The position numbers and the translations under genes are program-made. Positions 41,401 to 49,153 of a stretch of DNA of 64,000 bases are shown here, piece after piece; the stretch's first letter is position 1, and each line of letters starts with the position of its first letter. This DNA comes from JBEKCP01 sp049509515 (GTDB taxonomy: Bacteria; Planctomycetota; Planctomycetia; Pirellulales; Thermoguttaceae): contig JBEKZV010000003.1 of NCBI GenBank assembly GCA_049509515.1, positions 62,001-126,000 of the forward strand, in the 5' to 3' direction. The notes under the pieces were generated by a model. It had not been told where the DNA came from. It worked only from the letters and a program-made list of their open reading frames with translations, and searched no databases.

Positions 41401-43827
41401 ATGCCTAACCGGCTCAACCGTCACACGAGGGCGAACATGGTTGCACCCTTTTTCCCCATCCTGTTGGCCGTGGCGGCCCTTTCCCCATCCGGCGAGAACC
41501 TCTTGGTGAACGGCGACTTCCAGCAGGGGCTGGCCGGCTGGAACGAGCTCTGGACCCGCACCCCGGGCGGCACGCTGGCCCTGGATCGCCAGGTGCGGCA
41601 CGCCGGGGCGCAGGCCGTGCGGATCGAGCACACCGGCCAACGGGATTGGAGCCTCGCCCGGCAACAGTCGCTGGAGGTCAAGCCGGGGCAGATCTACGAA
41701 CTGGGCGGCTGGGTCCGCGTGCAGGGCCAGGGCGACACGACGCTCTGCGTCACCCTCCGCGACGCCGGCGGAGAGGTGATGGATTGGATCTTCGCCGGGG
41801 ACAAGTCGGCGGCCAGCGACGGCTGGCGGCTGCTGCGGTCTCGCTTTGTGGTGCCGCCCGGCGCTCGGAGCATACAGCCGCGGCTGATCGGCGAGGGCCC
41901 GGCCACCGTCTGGTTCGCCGACGCGCGGCTCGTGCCGGCGGGCAGCACCGACGCGCTGCGGCGGAAGGACCTTCCCGCAACGCTGCGGGCCCAAAACGGG
42001 CTCTTGGCGGTCACCCTGCACACGGGCGACGGCACCTTGACGGTGGTCGACCGGCGTTCCGCTCGCCGCTGGGAGCAGTCGGCCCGCAGCCCGGTCGTGG
42101 TCCTGGACGCCCAGCCGGCCGGGGGCGGGCTGGATTTGTCGCTCTTGGACCCGGCCACCATGCTCCCGCTGACGGCCAAGATCCGCCTGGAGGCCGATCG
42201 GCCGGAGATCACTCTGGAGCTGAGCGCCGACCTTCGCAAGACGGCAGTTTTAACCTCGTCGCACGCAGGCGGGCAGAGCGCACCGGCAGTTCTTTCCCAA
42301 GTGGCGATGGCCCGCCCGCTGGCCTTTCCCCAGCCGCTCGGGAGCGACAAGCAGACGCTGCTCATCCTGCCGCTGAACGAGGGCATCAGCTATCCGGCGG
42401 GCGATCGGGACATCGAGCCGGCCTACCACTACCTCTACGGCGGCCACGGCCTGTGCATGGCGTGGTACGGGCAGGTGGACGGCCAGCAGGGAGTGATGAC
42501 CATCGTGGAAACGCCGGACGACGCGGGCGTGCGCATGGAACGCCGCGAGGGCCTGCTCTCGCTCTCGCCCGAGTGGGAGTCGCAGAAGGGGCAGTTCGGC
42601 TACGCCCGGCGGCTCCGCTGGGTCTTCTTCCAGGACGGCGGCTACGTGGCCATGTGCAAGCGCTACCGGCAGCACGCCCGGCAAACGGGCCTCCTCAAGA
42701 CGCTGGCCGAGAAGCGGGCCGCCAACCCCAACGTCGACCTGCTGGTGGGCGCGGTCAACGTCTGGTACTGGGAGCGCGACGCGGTCCGCATGTGCCGCGA
42801 GTTGCAGGCGGCGGGCATCGACCGCATCCTGTGGAGCAACCGCGCCGAGCCCGATACCCTTCGCCAACTCAACGCCCTGGGCATCCTCACGAGCCGTTAC
42901 GACATCTACCAGGACGTGATGGACCCGGCCAACTTCCCCAAGCTCCCCTGGATCCATCCCGACTGGACCACCGCGGGCTGGCCCAAGGACCTGATGCTCG
43001 ACGCCCGCAGCCAGTGGGTGCGGGGCTGGGAAGTCCGGGCGAAGGACGGCCAGTGGTATCCCTGCGGCGTGCTCTGCGACCGCCGCGCCCCGGACTATGC
43101 CCGGCAGCGGATCACCGAAGAACTCAAGACCCATCCCTACCGCTGCCGCTTCATCGACACGACGACCGCCTCGCCCTGGCGGGAGTGCTATCATGCCGGG
43201 CATCCCATGACCCGCTCCGACAGCCGCCGCTGGAAGATGGAGCTGCTGCGGCTGGTGAGCGAAGAGTGCCGCCTGGTCGCGGGCAGCGAGACGGGCCACG
43301 AGGCGTCCGTGCCCTACGTGCATTACTTCGAGGGCATGCTCAGCCTCGGCCCGTACCGCGTCCCGGACGCCGGCCGCGACATGCAGCGGATCTGGCAGGA
43401 GGTCCCCGGCAGCGTGGCGAAGTTCCAGACCGGCCACTTCTACCGCCTGCCGCTGTGGGAGCTGGTGTATCACGACTGCGTGGTCGCCCAGTGGTACTGG
43501 GGCGACTACAACAACAAGCTGCCCGCCGTCTGGCAGCGGCGCGACCTCCTCAACGCCCTGTACGGCACGCCGCCGATGTTCATGCTCAACCGTGCCTTGT
43601 GGGAACGCCAGCGGGAGCGGTTCGTCGCGAGCTACCGGGCCACCGCCCCCGTCGCCCGGGCCACCGGCTACCAGGAGATGCTCTCGCACCGCTGGCTGAC
43701 CGCCGACCATGCCGTGCAGGAGACGCAGTTCGCCGGCGGCACAAAGGTGACCGTCAACCTCGGCGACCGGCCCTACACGCTGGCCGACGGCAGCCAGCTT
43801 CCCCCGCTTGCCTGCCGGACACGATGA
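41401..43827 (+). CDS. Secreted glycoside-hydrolase-like protein with N-terminal CBM (GH101/DUF5696-like)
   Basis: 808 residues. After a signal segment (MVAPFFPILLAVAALSPSG, Met13), a CBM4/9-like jelly roll opens with NLLVNGDFQQGLAGW. A beta-sandwich middle follows, then a TIM-barrel-like catalytic part from about 420 to 700 with LLVGAVNVWYWERDAVRM, GIDRILWSNRAEPDTLRQL, CRFIDTTTASPWRECYHAGH and VAGSETGHEASVPYVHYFEG. The Asp in RFIDTT and the Glu of SETGHE are candidate nucleophile and acid/base by analogy with GH101-type endo-alpha-N-acetylgalactosaminidases and DUF5696 proteins. That assignment is by layout, not measured similarity. The start could be 41401 or the internal ATG at 41437. Directly coupled to the preceding small gene. 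Confidence 0.75.
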   Translation: MPNRLNRHTRANMVAPFFPILLAVAALSPSGENLLVNGDFQQGLAGWNELWTRTPGGTLALDRQVRHAGAQAVRIEHTGQRDWSLARQQSLEVKPGQIYELGGWVRVQGQGDTTLCVTLRDAGGEVMDWIFAGDKSAASDGWRLLRSRFVVPPGARSIQPRLIGEGPATVWFADARLVPAGSTDALRRKDLPATLRAQNGLLAVTLHTGDGTLTVVDRRSARRWEQSARSPVVVLDAQPAGGGLDLSLLDPATMLPLTAKIRLEADRPEITLELSADLRKTAVLTSSHAGGQSAPAVLSQVAMARPLAFPQPLGSDKQTLLILPLNEGISYPAGDRDIEPAYHYLYGGHGLCMAWYGQVDGQQGVMTIVETPDDAGVRMERREGLLSLSPEWESQKGQFGYARRLRWVFFQDGGYVAMCKRYRQHARQTGLLKTLAEKRAANPNVDLLVGAVNVWYWERDAVRMCRELQAAGIDRILWSNRAEPDTLRQLNALGILTSRYDIYQDVMDPANFPKLPWIHPDWTTAGWPKDLMLDARSQWVRGWEVRAKDGQWYPCGVLCDRRAPDYARQRITEELKTHPYRCRFIDTTTASPWRECYHAGHPMTRSDSRRWKMELLRLVSEECRLVAGSETGHEASVPYVHYFEGMLSLGPYRVPDAGRDMQRIWQEVPGSVAKFQTGHFYRLPLWELVYHDCVVAQWYWGDYNNKLPAVWQRRDLLNALYGTPPMFMLNRALWERQRERFVASYRATAPVARATGYQEMLSHRWLTADHAVQETQFAGGTKVTVNLGDRPYTLADGSQLPPLACRTR

Positions 43828-43895
43828 AGAAGGAAGGATAAAGGATGAAGGATGAAGGATGAGGGCTTCCCCCGCTTGCCGTCTGGACCGCAAGT

Positions 43896-43926
43896 GTAGG
43901 GTGGGTCGAGCGCAGCGAGCCCCACC
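43896..43926. repeat. Half element, family A
   Basis: One arm only, GTAGGGTGGGTCGAGCGCAG continuing CGAGCCCCACC; the opposite arm seen at 25365-25395 and 50481-50511 is missing. Confidence 0.75.
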
Positions 43927-44027
43927 ATTTTGCTAACTCCCGTATTCCTTTGCCCCCTTGCGGCTTTTGCCGTTAGCGTGAAATGCTCCCCCTCCCCAAC
44001 CGATACCCACACAGCCGATATCCGTGC

Positions 44028-44055
44028 TTGCCATGCTGCCGGGGACGGCTAGAAT
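44028..44055 (+). promoter_or_regulatory. Sigma-70 promoter
   Basis: TTGCCA (44028-44033), 16-base spacer, TAGAAT (44050-44055), giving a leader of roughly 65 bases for the gene at 44129. Confidence 0.6.
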
Positions 44056-44128
44056 GGCAGAGATTGAGCGAAGGTGCGTCACGGCGTCCGAGCAGATTCC
44101 TCCAACCGATTCGGAAAGGCGGTGAGCC

Positions 44129-44893
44129 ATGTTGTCACGCAGTCTGGTGGTGAGCGGAGCGGCCTGGTTGCTGATCGCGTCGCTTGTTTGGGCCCAGGAG
44201 AAGACGGCCCCGGAGAAGAAGGGGCCCGGCCCCTTGGGTTTCCCCGGGATGGGAAATATGGCCGCGGGCGACCTCTTGTGGGGCATGGAGGCAGTGCAGA
44301 AGGAACTGGGCCTGAGCGACGACCAGCAGGCCAAAGTGAAGGACCTTTTGGGAGAGGCGCGAGACCAGTTGCGCTCGGCGGTGGGGAACTTCAACTTCCA
44401 GGAACTCCTAAAGCTCAGCCAGGAAGATCGCGAGAAGCGCCTGGGCGAGGCCCGTAAGAAAGCCGAGGCGGCCCGCAAGACGGCCGAAGACAAGCTGGCG
44501 AAGATCCTGGACGGCAAGCAGCTCGAGCGTCTGGGCCAGATCCGCCTGCAGCGCGAGGGCCCGGCGGCCCTGGCCCGTCCCAAGATCGCCGAGCAGCTCG
44601 GCCTGAATGACGAGCAGAAAGCCAAGATCAAGCAGATCATGGCGGGGAGGCAGCCGCTGGTCGCCCCGGCCGGAAACGAGAAGCCGTCGCCGGACCAGAT
44701 CCGCGACTTCATCTCGCGGCTGCAGGAGCGGCGCAGCAAGTTGCAGTCGGACCTCCTCGCCGTCCTGACCGACCAGCAGAAGGCGAAATGGGCCGAGATG
44801 AAGGGCAAGGAGTTCAAGTTCCCGCCGCTCCGCCTCCCCGCCGCCAAGCCGGTCGAGCCTCCCAAGCCGCCGGCCGAGAAGAGCGGCGAGTAA
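44129..44893 (+). CDS. Secreted Spy/CpxP-like helical protein
   Basis: 254 residues, signal peptide MLSRSLVVSGAAWLLIASLV, cleaved after VWA. The mature protein is almost all charged helices with repeated L-x-D/E-x-Q-x-x-K units (LGLSDDQQAKVKDLL, LGLNDEQKAKIKQIM, AVLTDQQKAKWAEM), the LTxxQ-type pattern of Spy/CpxP periplasmic chaperones, here two or three times over. A periplasmic chaperone or stress-sensor role is inferred from that pattern. The tail is Pro/Lys-rich. A likely promoter precedes it, and the DJ-1 family gene follows 25 bases later. Confidence 0.75.
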   Translation: MLSRSLVVSGAAWLLIASLVWAQEKTAPEKKGPGPLGFPGMGNMAAGDLLWGMEAVQKELGLSDDQQAKVKDLLGEARDQLRSAVGNFNFQELLKLSQEDREKRLGEARKKAEAARKTAEDKLAKILDGKQLERLGQIRLQREGPAALARPKIAEQLGLNDEQKAKIKQIMAGRQPLVAPAGNEKPSPDQIRDFISRLQERRSKLQSDLLAVLTDQQKAKWAEMKGKEFKFPPLRLPAAKPVEPPKPPAEKSGE

Positions 44894-44918
44894 CCCCACC
44901 GCTGACAAAGGACCCGCA

Positions 44919-45506
44919 ATGGCCGCCAAGAAAATCCTGATGCTCGTGGGCGATTACGTCGAGGACTATGAGGCGATGGTGCCCTACCAGATGCTCGTGA
45001 TGGTCGGGCACCAGGTGGATACGGTGTGTCCCGGCAAGCGGGCCGGTGACACGGTGCGGACCGCGGTACACGATTTCGAGGGGGACCAGACCTACAGCGA
45101 GAAGCGGGGGCACAACTTCGCGGTGACCGCCGACTTCGACGCGGTGATCCCCGCCGCCTACGACGCCCTGTTGATCCCCGGCGGCCGCTCGCCCGAGTAC
45201 CTACGGCTGGACGACCGCGTGCTGGCCCTTGTGCGGCATTTCGCCGAGATGGGCAAGCCGCTGGCCTCGGTGTGCCACGGCCAGCAGATCCTGGCCGCCG
45301 CCGGCGTGGTCCAGGGCAAGCGGTGTACGGCCTATCCGGCGGTCCGCCCGGACCTGGTCCGCGCCGGGGCCACCTGGTGCGACGTCAACGCCACCTTCAC
45401 CAACGCCGTGGTGGATGGCAACCTGGTGACCGCCGCCGCCTGGCCCGGCCACCCCGAGTGGATCCGCAAGTTCCTCGACGTGCTCGGCACGAAAATCGTG
45501 CTGTGA
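44919..45506 (+). CDS. DJ-1/PfpI family protein
   Basis: 195 residues, cytoplasmic, class I glutamine-amidotransferase-like fold. The nucleophile elbow is ASVCHGQQILAAAG (Cys119, His120) with the family's conserved Glu as Glu15 (GDYVEDYEAM). The region DALLIPGGRSPEYLR is diagnostic of the PfpI/DJ-1 group. Members act as glyoxalases, deglycase-like or stress-related proteins; specificity cannot be assigned. It is probably co-transcribed with the Spy-like gene, which fits an envelope or carbonyl stress pairing. Standard length; no abnormality. Confidence 0.92.
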   Translation: MAAKKILMLVGDYVEDYEAMVPYQMLVMVGHQVDTVCPGKRAGDTVRTAVHDFEGDQTYSEKRGHNFAVTADFDAVIPAAYDALLIPGGRSPEYLRLDDRVLALVRHFAEMGKPLASVCHGQQILAAAGVVQGKRCTAYPAVRPDLVRAGATWCDVNATFTNAVVDGNLVTAAAWPGHPEWIRKFLDVLGTKIVL

Positions 45507-45680
45507 GGTTACGTGGGCAGGCTGGGTGGTGCTGACGAAGCGGGCTCAGATGGGTGCCACTGGCTTTGCCAGTGCCGCATGCTCTACCACATGGGGTTGT
45601 CTCGTGACGAGTTTCAGGCAAAGCAGTGCGGGCACCCGTAGGGAACCCGGTGGCACGCTTCATAGCTGCCAGCCGCCCGC
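45507..45680. repeat. Degenerate repeat between convergent genes
   Basis: Contains TGCCACTGGCTTTGCCAGTG (a short hairpin, about 45556-45575) and GGCACCCGTAGGGAACCCGG, which look like parts of another palindromic intergenic family. No gene. Confidence 0.4.
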
Positions 45681-46103
45681 TCACGCGCCGCCTTGGACGA
45701 TGCTCAGCAGTTCATTCAGAACGCCCAAGAGCTTCTTGAGCCACTTGGGAAGCTTGACCAGCTTCTCGACGCTGTCCTTGATGCTCTTGCCCGTGCTGAC
45801 GGCGCTGCCGTCCTTGCTGTCCTTGCTGATTGTCTTGAACAGCTCCATCTCGTGGACCAGGTAGCCAATGACTTTGTGGTCGTCCGGGTTGAATGTCTCG
45901 CTTGTTACGGCCTCGTTCATCCCGGTCAGGGCGCGGCGGGAAGTGATCTCGCGTTGAATCTTGCCCAGGAGCCTGTTGAGCTGTTTGCTCGCCTCAGGTG
46001 ACAGCTTGCGCTTACTTGCGACTTTGGCCTGTTTAATCAACAGGCCGAAAAATTCCTTCAAGGCAGCCGCGAACTTCGAGGAGTTCCGCGCGTCTTCCGG
46101 CAT
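45681..46103 (-). CDS. Hypothetical Lys-rich helical protein, 140 residues
   Basis: No family recognised. It is basic, with amphipathic helices (FGLLIKQAKVASKRKLSPEA, KQLNRLLGKIQREITSRRAL) and a C-terminal helix DSVEKLVKLPKWLKKLLGVL. No signal peptide or membrane helix. The ATG at 46103 has CGGAGG upstream and a good promoter at 46185-46213. Third-position GC is lower than in the neighbouring genes, hinting at different ancestry. It is convergent with the DJ-1 gene. Confidence 0.65.
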   Translation of the reverse strand: MPEDARNSSKFAAALKEFFGLLIKQAKVASKRKLSPEASKQLNRLLGKIQREITSRRALTGMNEAVTSETFNPDDHKVIGYLVHEMELFKTISKDSKDGSAVSTGKSIKDSVEKLVKLPKWLKKLLGVLNELLSIVQGGA

Positions 46104-46184
46104 GGTCGTGCCTCCGAGGGGCAGGAGGGCGGCCGCCCAGCTTGCGGCGGACGCCGGACAATCACGTCAAACGGCATCAGAGCG

Positions 46185-46213
46185 ATTGTACGCCGACGCG
46201 TCCGAGATGGCAA
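46185..46213 (-). promoter_or_regulatory. Sigma-70 promoter, minus strand
   Basis: Reading leftward: TTGCCA (46213-46208), 17-base spacer, TACAAT (46190-46185). It lies about 80 bases upstream of the gene starting at 46103. Confidence 0.65.
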
Positions 46214-46398
46214 GCACCCCACCGCCAGGAAGCCGCGAAGCTCCTCGGGCACGGCCCGGAAACCCAACTCCCGGGCGGGGATGGCAGGCGTCTTCCTTGG
46301 CTGGCTGTTGGGTTGGGTGGGAATATCGGGGGCGGCACCGCGCGGGTGCATCCGCGCCCCGGTGCCGCTCGGCGCCCGAATCTGTTAGAATGCCGGCC

Positions 46399-46533
46399 AT
46401 GCGGCCGGGAACGTTCGCGCGCGAGATCGCCTTCCAAGCCCTTTATCGCGACGACCTGAACCTGCCGGCCGCGGCCCCGCCGCGCTTCGTACTTTCGCCT
46501 CTAGCCGGTCGGCTACCCGCGGGAGTAGAATAG
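46399..46533 (+). pseudogene. nusB: Truncated nusB-like fragment
   Basis: 44 codons. The first 22 residues, MRPGTFAREIAFQALYRDDL, match the N-terminal helix of NusB antitermination factors (usual pattern R-x-A-R-E-x-A-x-Q-x-L-Y-x-x-D-L). The rest (RFVLSPLAGRLPAGVE) is unrelated, and about 100 residues are missing. A TAGAAT box at 46386-46391 lies 7 bases before the ATG, resembling the leaderless promoter at 13457-13485. Probably a broken copy or a relic of a rearrangement. Confidence 0.5.
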
Positions 46534-46557
46534 AGCGGAACCGGAAGGAGCACGACC

Positions 46558-46860
46558 ATGGCACAGGCCACATCCGCGCCTTCCCCGGCGGAGATCCCGG
46601 CACTTCCGCCGGAGGTACTGACGCTGGCCGAGGCGGCCGGGTACCTGCGCCTCTCGGAGGTGGAGGTTTTGGAACTCGCCCAGGATCAATGCCTGCCCAG
46701 CCGCAGGATCGGCACGCAGTGGCGATTTCCTAAAGCGGCCATTCAAGACGGGCTGCGCATCCCGCAGAGACGGGACTCTTGGTCCAGGCAGTTTGGGGCG
46801 TTGAAGGACGACCGCTACCTGGGGGAAGTCCTCAGAGCACTGGAGGCAAGGCAATGTTGA
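46558..46860 (+). CDS. Excisionase/MerR-like helix-turn-helix DNA-binding protein
   Basis: 100 residues. Residues 20-66 (VLTLAEAAGYLRLSEVEVLE, then CLPSRRIGTQWRFPKAAI) form the helix-turn-helix with a wing, as in the excisionase family of MerR-like folds; the R-R-I-G-x-x-W-R-F motif is diagnostic. GGAAGGAGC precedes the ATG. The gene overlaps the next one (a small membrane protein) by 7 bases. Such proteins usually regulate a neighbouring gene; the partner here is the most likely target or co-effector, but there is no direct evidence. Confidence 0.82.
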   Translation: MAQATSAPSPAEIPALPPEVLTLAEAAGYLRLSEVEVLELAQDQCLPSRRIGTQWRFPKAAIQDGLRIPQRRDSWSRQFGALKDDRYLGEVLRALEARQC

Positions 46861-47156
46861 GTGCACTGCTGGATGCGGGGGTGATGTTCGGCGTGATCGC
46901 GCTGATAACCGGGGAAACGCCCGAATTCCTCACGGCGTTGCTCGTTTCCTTCGGCTTCGCGCTATCGCTGGCCTTGGGCTTCGTTTTCCTTGGGCCGACG
47001 GGCGGCCTGATCGCGCTCCTCCCGCTGGTGGGCGTGTTCGGCGCAATCCTGTCAATGCTCTATGGAGCGCCCTTGAAATGGGCCGTGCTGGGCAGCCTGG
47101 GCTTCCTGGCGTACAAGATCGCGGCCGTATTCGTCTGGGCCGCTATTCTCGGTTGA
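46854..47156 (+). CDS. Small integral membrane protein, 100 residues
   Basis: Almost wholly hydrophobic with three to four membrane helices (LLDAGVMFGVIALITG, TALLVSFGFALSLALGFVFL, LIALLPLVGVFGAILSMLYG, WAVLGSLGFLAYKIAAVFVW). No family recognised. It begins inside the last codons of the helix-turn-helix gene, so the two are translationally coupled. Confidence 0.75.
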   Translation: MLSALLDAGVMFGVIALITGETPEFLTALLVSFGFALSLALGFVFLGPTGGLIALLPLVGVFGAILSMLYGAPLKWAVLGSLGFLAYKIAAVFVWAAILG

Positions 47157-47237
47157 CGGGCTTGGGCCGGCAATCAAAGAACGCGAGAAACGATGCGGCC
47201 CGAAATGTTCGCACGAAGATCGTGGTGTGAGGTCCGC

Positions 47238-49142
47238 ATGATGACCCGGGCTTTCCGGCAAATTCGGGCGGTCCTGATGATCGCCGCGCTTGCGACGCTC
47301 GCTGCGTCGCCGGCCTGGGCCTGCTATGCGATCGTCGTGGGCCGGGAGGCATCCAGCGACGGTTCGGTGCTGCTGGGACATGCCGAACAGAACGCCGGGC
47401 GGCGGATGTTGAACTTCCGCCGCGTTTCCCGGCAGCAACACGACGCCCGGGCACAGGCCGCTTTGCGCCGCGGCGGCCGGATGCCCGAGGTCCGCGAGTC
47501 GTGGGCCTTCCTCTGGAGCGAGCTGCCGGGGCTGGAGTTCAGCGACAACTTTCTCAACGAGTGGGGCGTGGCGGTGGTCAGCGATTATTGCCCCAGCGGG
47601 GAAGACGACTACGCCGCGCTGGTCCGCCGCGGCGAGATCCGCGAGGGCGGCATCGGCTATATGCTCCGCCGGTCGATTGCCCAACGGGCGCGATCGGCCC
47701 GCGAAGGCGTGACGCTGGCGGGCGAGTTGGTCGAGCGGTTCGGGTACGTCGACTCCGGACGCACCTACGTGATCGCCGATCCCCGCGAGGCCTGGCTATT
47801 GGCCGTGGTGCGCGGCCGTCACTGGGTCGCCCGCCGCGTTGCCGACGATCAAGTCGTCGTGCTGCCGAATGTGTACGTCACGGATACGGTGGATCTGGGC
47901 GATCCGAAAAACTGCCTGGGCAGCGCCGATCTGGTCGCGTACGCGGTCCGGCGCGGCTGGTTTCATCCGGAAGGCACCGAGGCTTTCCGCTTCGACCGCG
48001 CGTACGGCGCCCGTCGCGAGGCTGCGGACCCGCGCCGCTGGAAGGGGCAGCAGCTTGCCGGCGGCAAGAACATCCCCTGGCCGCCGGCGTCGCAGCCTTT
48101 CGGCGTCAAGCCGGCGGAGAAGCTCACGGTGGCGGCGGTCGCAAGAATCCTCCGCGGCGTGATCCCGGCCAGCCGCGGCGGCGCTTTTGCCACCCAGGAA
48201 GCCGCGGTCTTCCAGTTGCGTGCCGGGTTGCCTCGCGAGATCGGCTGCATTTACTGGCGCACCAGCGGCGAGCCGAGCCTGAACGTACTGCTGCCGTGGT
48301 ATCTGGGTATTCGCGAGATGCCGGCGAATTACTATCGGGCTGTGGATATCCGCGAAGCCCTGACGCTGGACCGTCACTTCCGCCCGCCGGCCGAGACATT
48401 CGTCCCCGATCGCCGGCTGGCTTGGTGGCTTCAGCAATCGTTGCAGAGCTTGGCCTGCGAGGACCTCCAGGGGCGGCTTCCGGCAATTCGCGCGGCATGG
48501 GACACTTTGGAAAAACGGGCCTTCGAGAATCAGGCCGGCGTGGAGAAGGAGGCACTCGGCAGATGGCGGCACGAACCCGACTCCGCCTGCGCGTTTCTCA
48601 CGCGGTACTGCGCCGGCCTGGCCGCCGATGCCGACCGCGAAGCCGCGCGACTTATGGGAGTCTTTCAACCGGGCGGGGCGTCATTGCATCGCCTGTTGCA
48701 GGGCCGCCGGATGGACCCGGCGCTGGACGTCGGTTTCGATGACGCCGAAGGCGGCCTCGTGCCGCTGGATGGTCATCATCAAGGCGTGCAGCATCCGCTT
48801 CGCCGTGAAGAAGTTGGTGGCGATCCGCTGGGTGATGACAATCGGCGCAGTCGGCACGTCGAACGGCTGCGGGTTGAATCCGAAGTCGAAGAGCAATTCT
48901 TCCGGCGTGCCCGTCACGCGGAAGAAGTTGCTGTACACGGGGATGGCCTTCGAGTCATCGACTTGGATCTGTGTCTGTGCAGGGGCCTGCGAGGCCGTGC
49001 CGGGGTTGCTGGCGGGTTCGACCATGAGTTGGGTCCTTTATGTGAAGCTATCGGGTTTGACCGCCGATCCGCGGGCGGTCTCGCGCATCGCACCCCTATT
49101 GTAGACGGACCGCTTCGCGATGAGAATGGGGTGCAGCCATAG
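47238..49142 (+). CDS. Secreted C69-family dipeptidase-like Ntn hydrolase with abnormal C-terminus
   Basis: 634 residues from the ATG at 47238 (GAGGT upstream; another ATG follows at 47241). After the signal peptide, cleavage before Cys29 (AWA-CYAIVVGREASSDGSV) exposes the N-terminal nucleophile Cys of peptidase family C69/U34. Also typical are LLGHAEQN, FLNEWGVAVVSD and TYVIADPREAWLLAVVRGRH. The usual protein seems to end near residue 480. From there the frame (RMDPALDVGFDDAEGG onwards, rich in Asp/Arg/Gly) runs antisense to the DUF3467 gene and looks non-native. Either the normal stop has been lost or the two genes became fused tail to tail. Predicted periplasmic or extracellular peptidase. 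Confidence 0.82.
   Translation: MMTRAFRQIRAVLMIAALATLAASPAWACYAIVVGREASSDGSVLLGHAEQNAGRRMLNFRRVSRQQHDARAQAALRRGGRMPEVRESWAFLWSELPGLEFSDNFLNEWGVAVVSDYCPSGEDDYAALVRRGEIREGGIGYMLRRSIAQRARSAREGVTLAGELVERFGYVDSGRTYVIADPREAWLLAVVRGRHWVARRVADDQVVVLPNVYVTDTVDLGDPKNCLGSADLVAYAVRRGWFHPEGTEAFRFDRAYGARREAADPRRWKGQQLAGGKNIPWPPASQPFGVKPAEKLTVAAVARILRGVIPASRGGAFATQEAAVFQLRAGLPREIGCIYWRTSGEPSLNVLLPWYLGIREMPANYYRAVDIREALTLDRHFRPPAETFVPDRRLAWWLQQSLQSLACEDLQGRLPAIRAAWDTLEKRAFENQAGVEKEALGRWRHEPDSACAFLTRYCAGLAADADREAARLMGVFQPGGASLHRLLQGRRMDPALDVGFDDAEGGLVPLDGHHQGVQHPLRREEVGGDPLGDDNRRSRHVERLRVESEVEEQFFRRARHAEEVAVHGDGLRVIDLDLCLCRGLRGRAGVAGGFDHELGPLCEAIGFDRRSAGGLAHRTPIVDGPLRDENGVQP
48681..49025 (-). CDS. DUF3467 family protein
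   Basis: 114 residues. Matches the DUF3467 layout: IPVYSNFFRVTGTPEELLFD then FGFNPQP, PIVITQRIATNFFTAKRMLH and ALMMTIQRHEAAFGVIETDV. Function unknown; found widely in bacteria, often as a stand-alone small protein. TTCTCA-17-TACAAT (49126-49098) is a plausible promoter about 75 bases upstream. The gene lies entirely opposite the 3' part of the C69 peptidase frame; of the two, this one has the recognisable protein, so it is the real gene here. Confidence 0.88.
   Translation of the reverse strand: MVEPASNPGTASQAPAQTQIQVDDSKAIPVYSNFFRVTGTPEELLFDFGFNPQPFDVPTAPIVITQRIATNFFTAKRMLHALMMTIQRHEAAFGVIETDVQRRVHPAALQQAMQ
49098..49126 (-). promoter_or_regulatory. Probable promoter of the DUF3467 gene
   Basis: Reading leftward: TTCTCA (49126-49121), 17-base spacer, TACAAT (49103-49098). 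The -35 matches only four of six consensus positions. Confidence 0.5.
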
Positions 49143-49153
49143 GAGGCGCATGA

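Larger units (their letters stand above)
43828..44128. other. Gene-free gap with tandem and family A repeats
   Basis: Begins with short direct repeats GGATGAAGGATGAAGGATGA at about 43842-43862, then a single family A arm (43896-43926), then a stretch with no features until the promoter at 44028. Confidence 0.55.

Noticed and set aside
46058..46351. 97-codon minus-strand frame with EELRGFLAV-like sequence.
   Set aside because: It overlaps both the start of the 45681-46103 gene and its promoter, has no ribosome-binding site, and the sequence degrades into Arg/Pro-rich noise.
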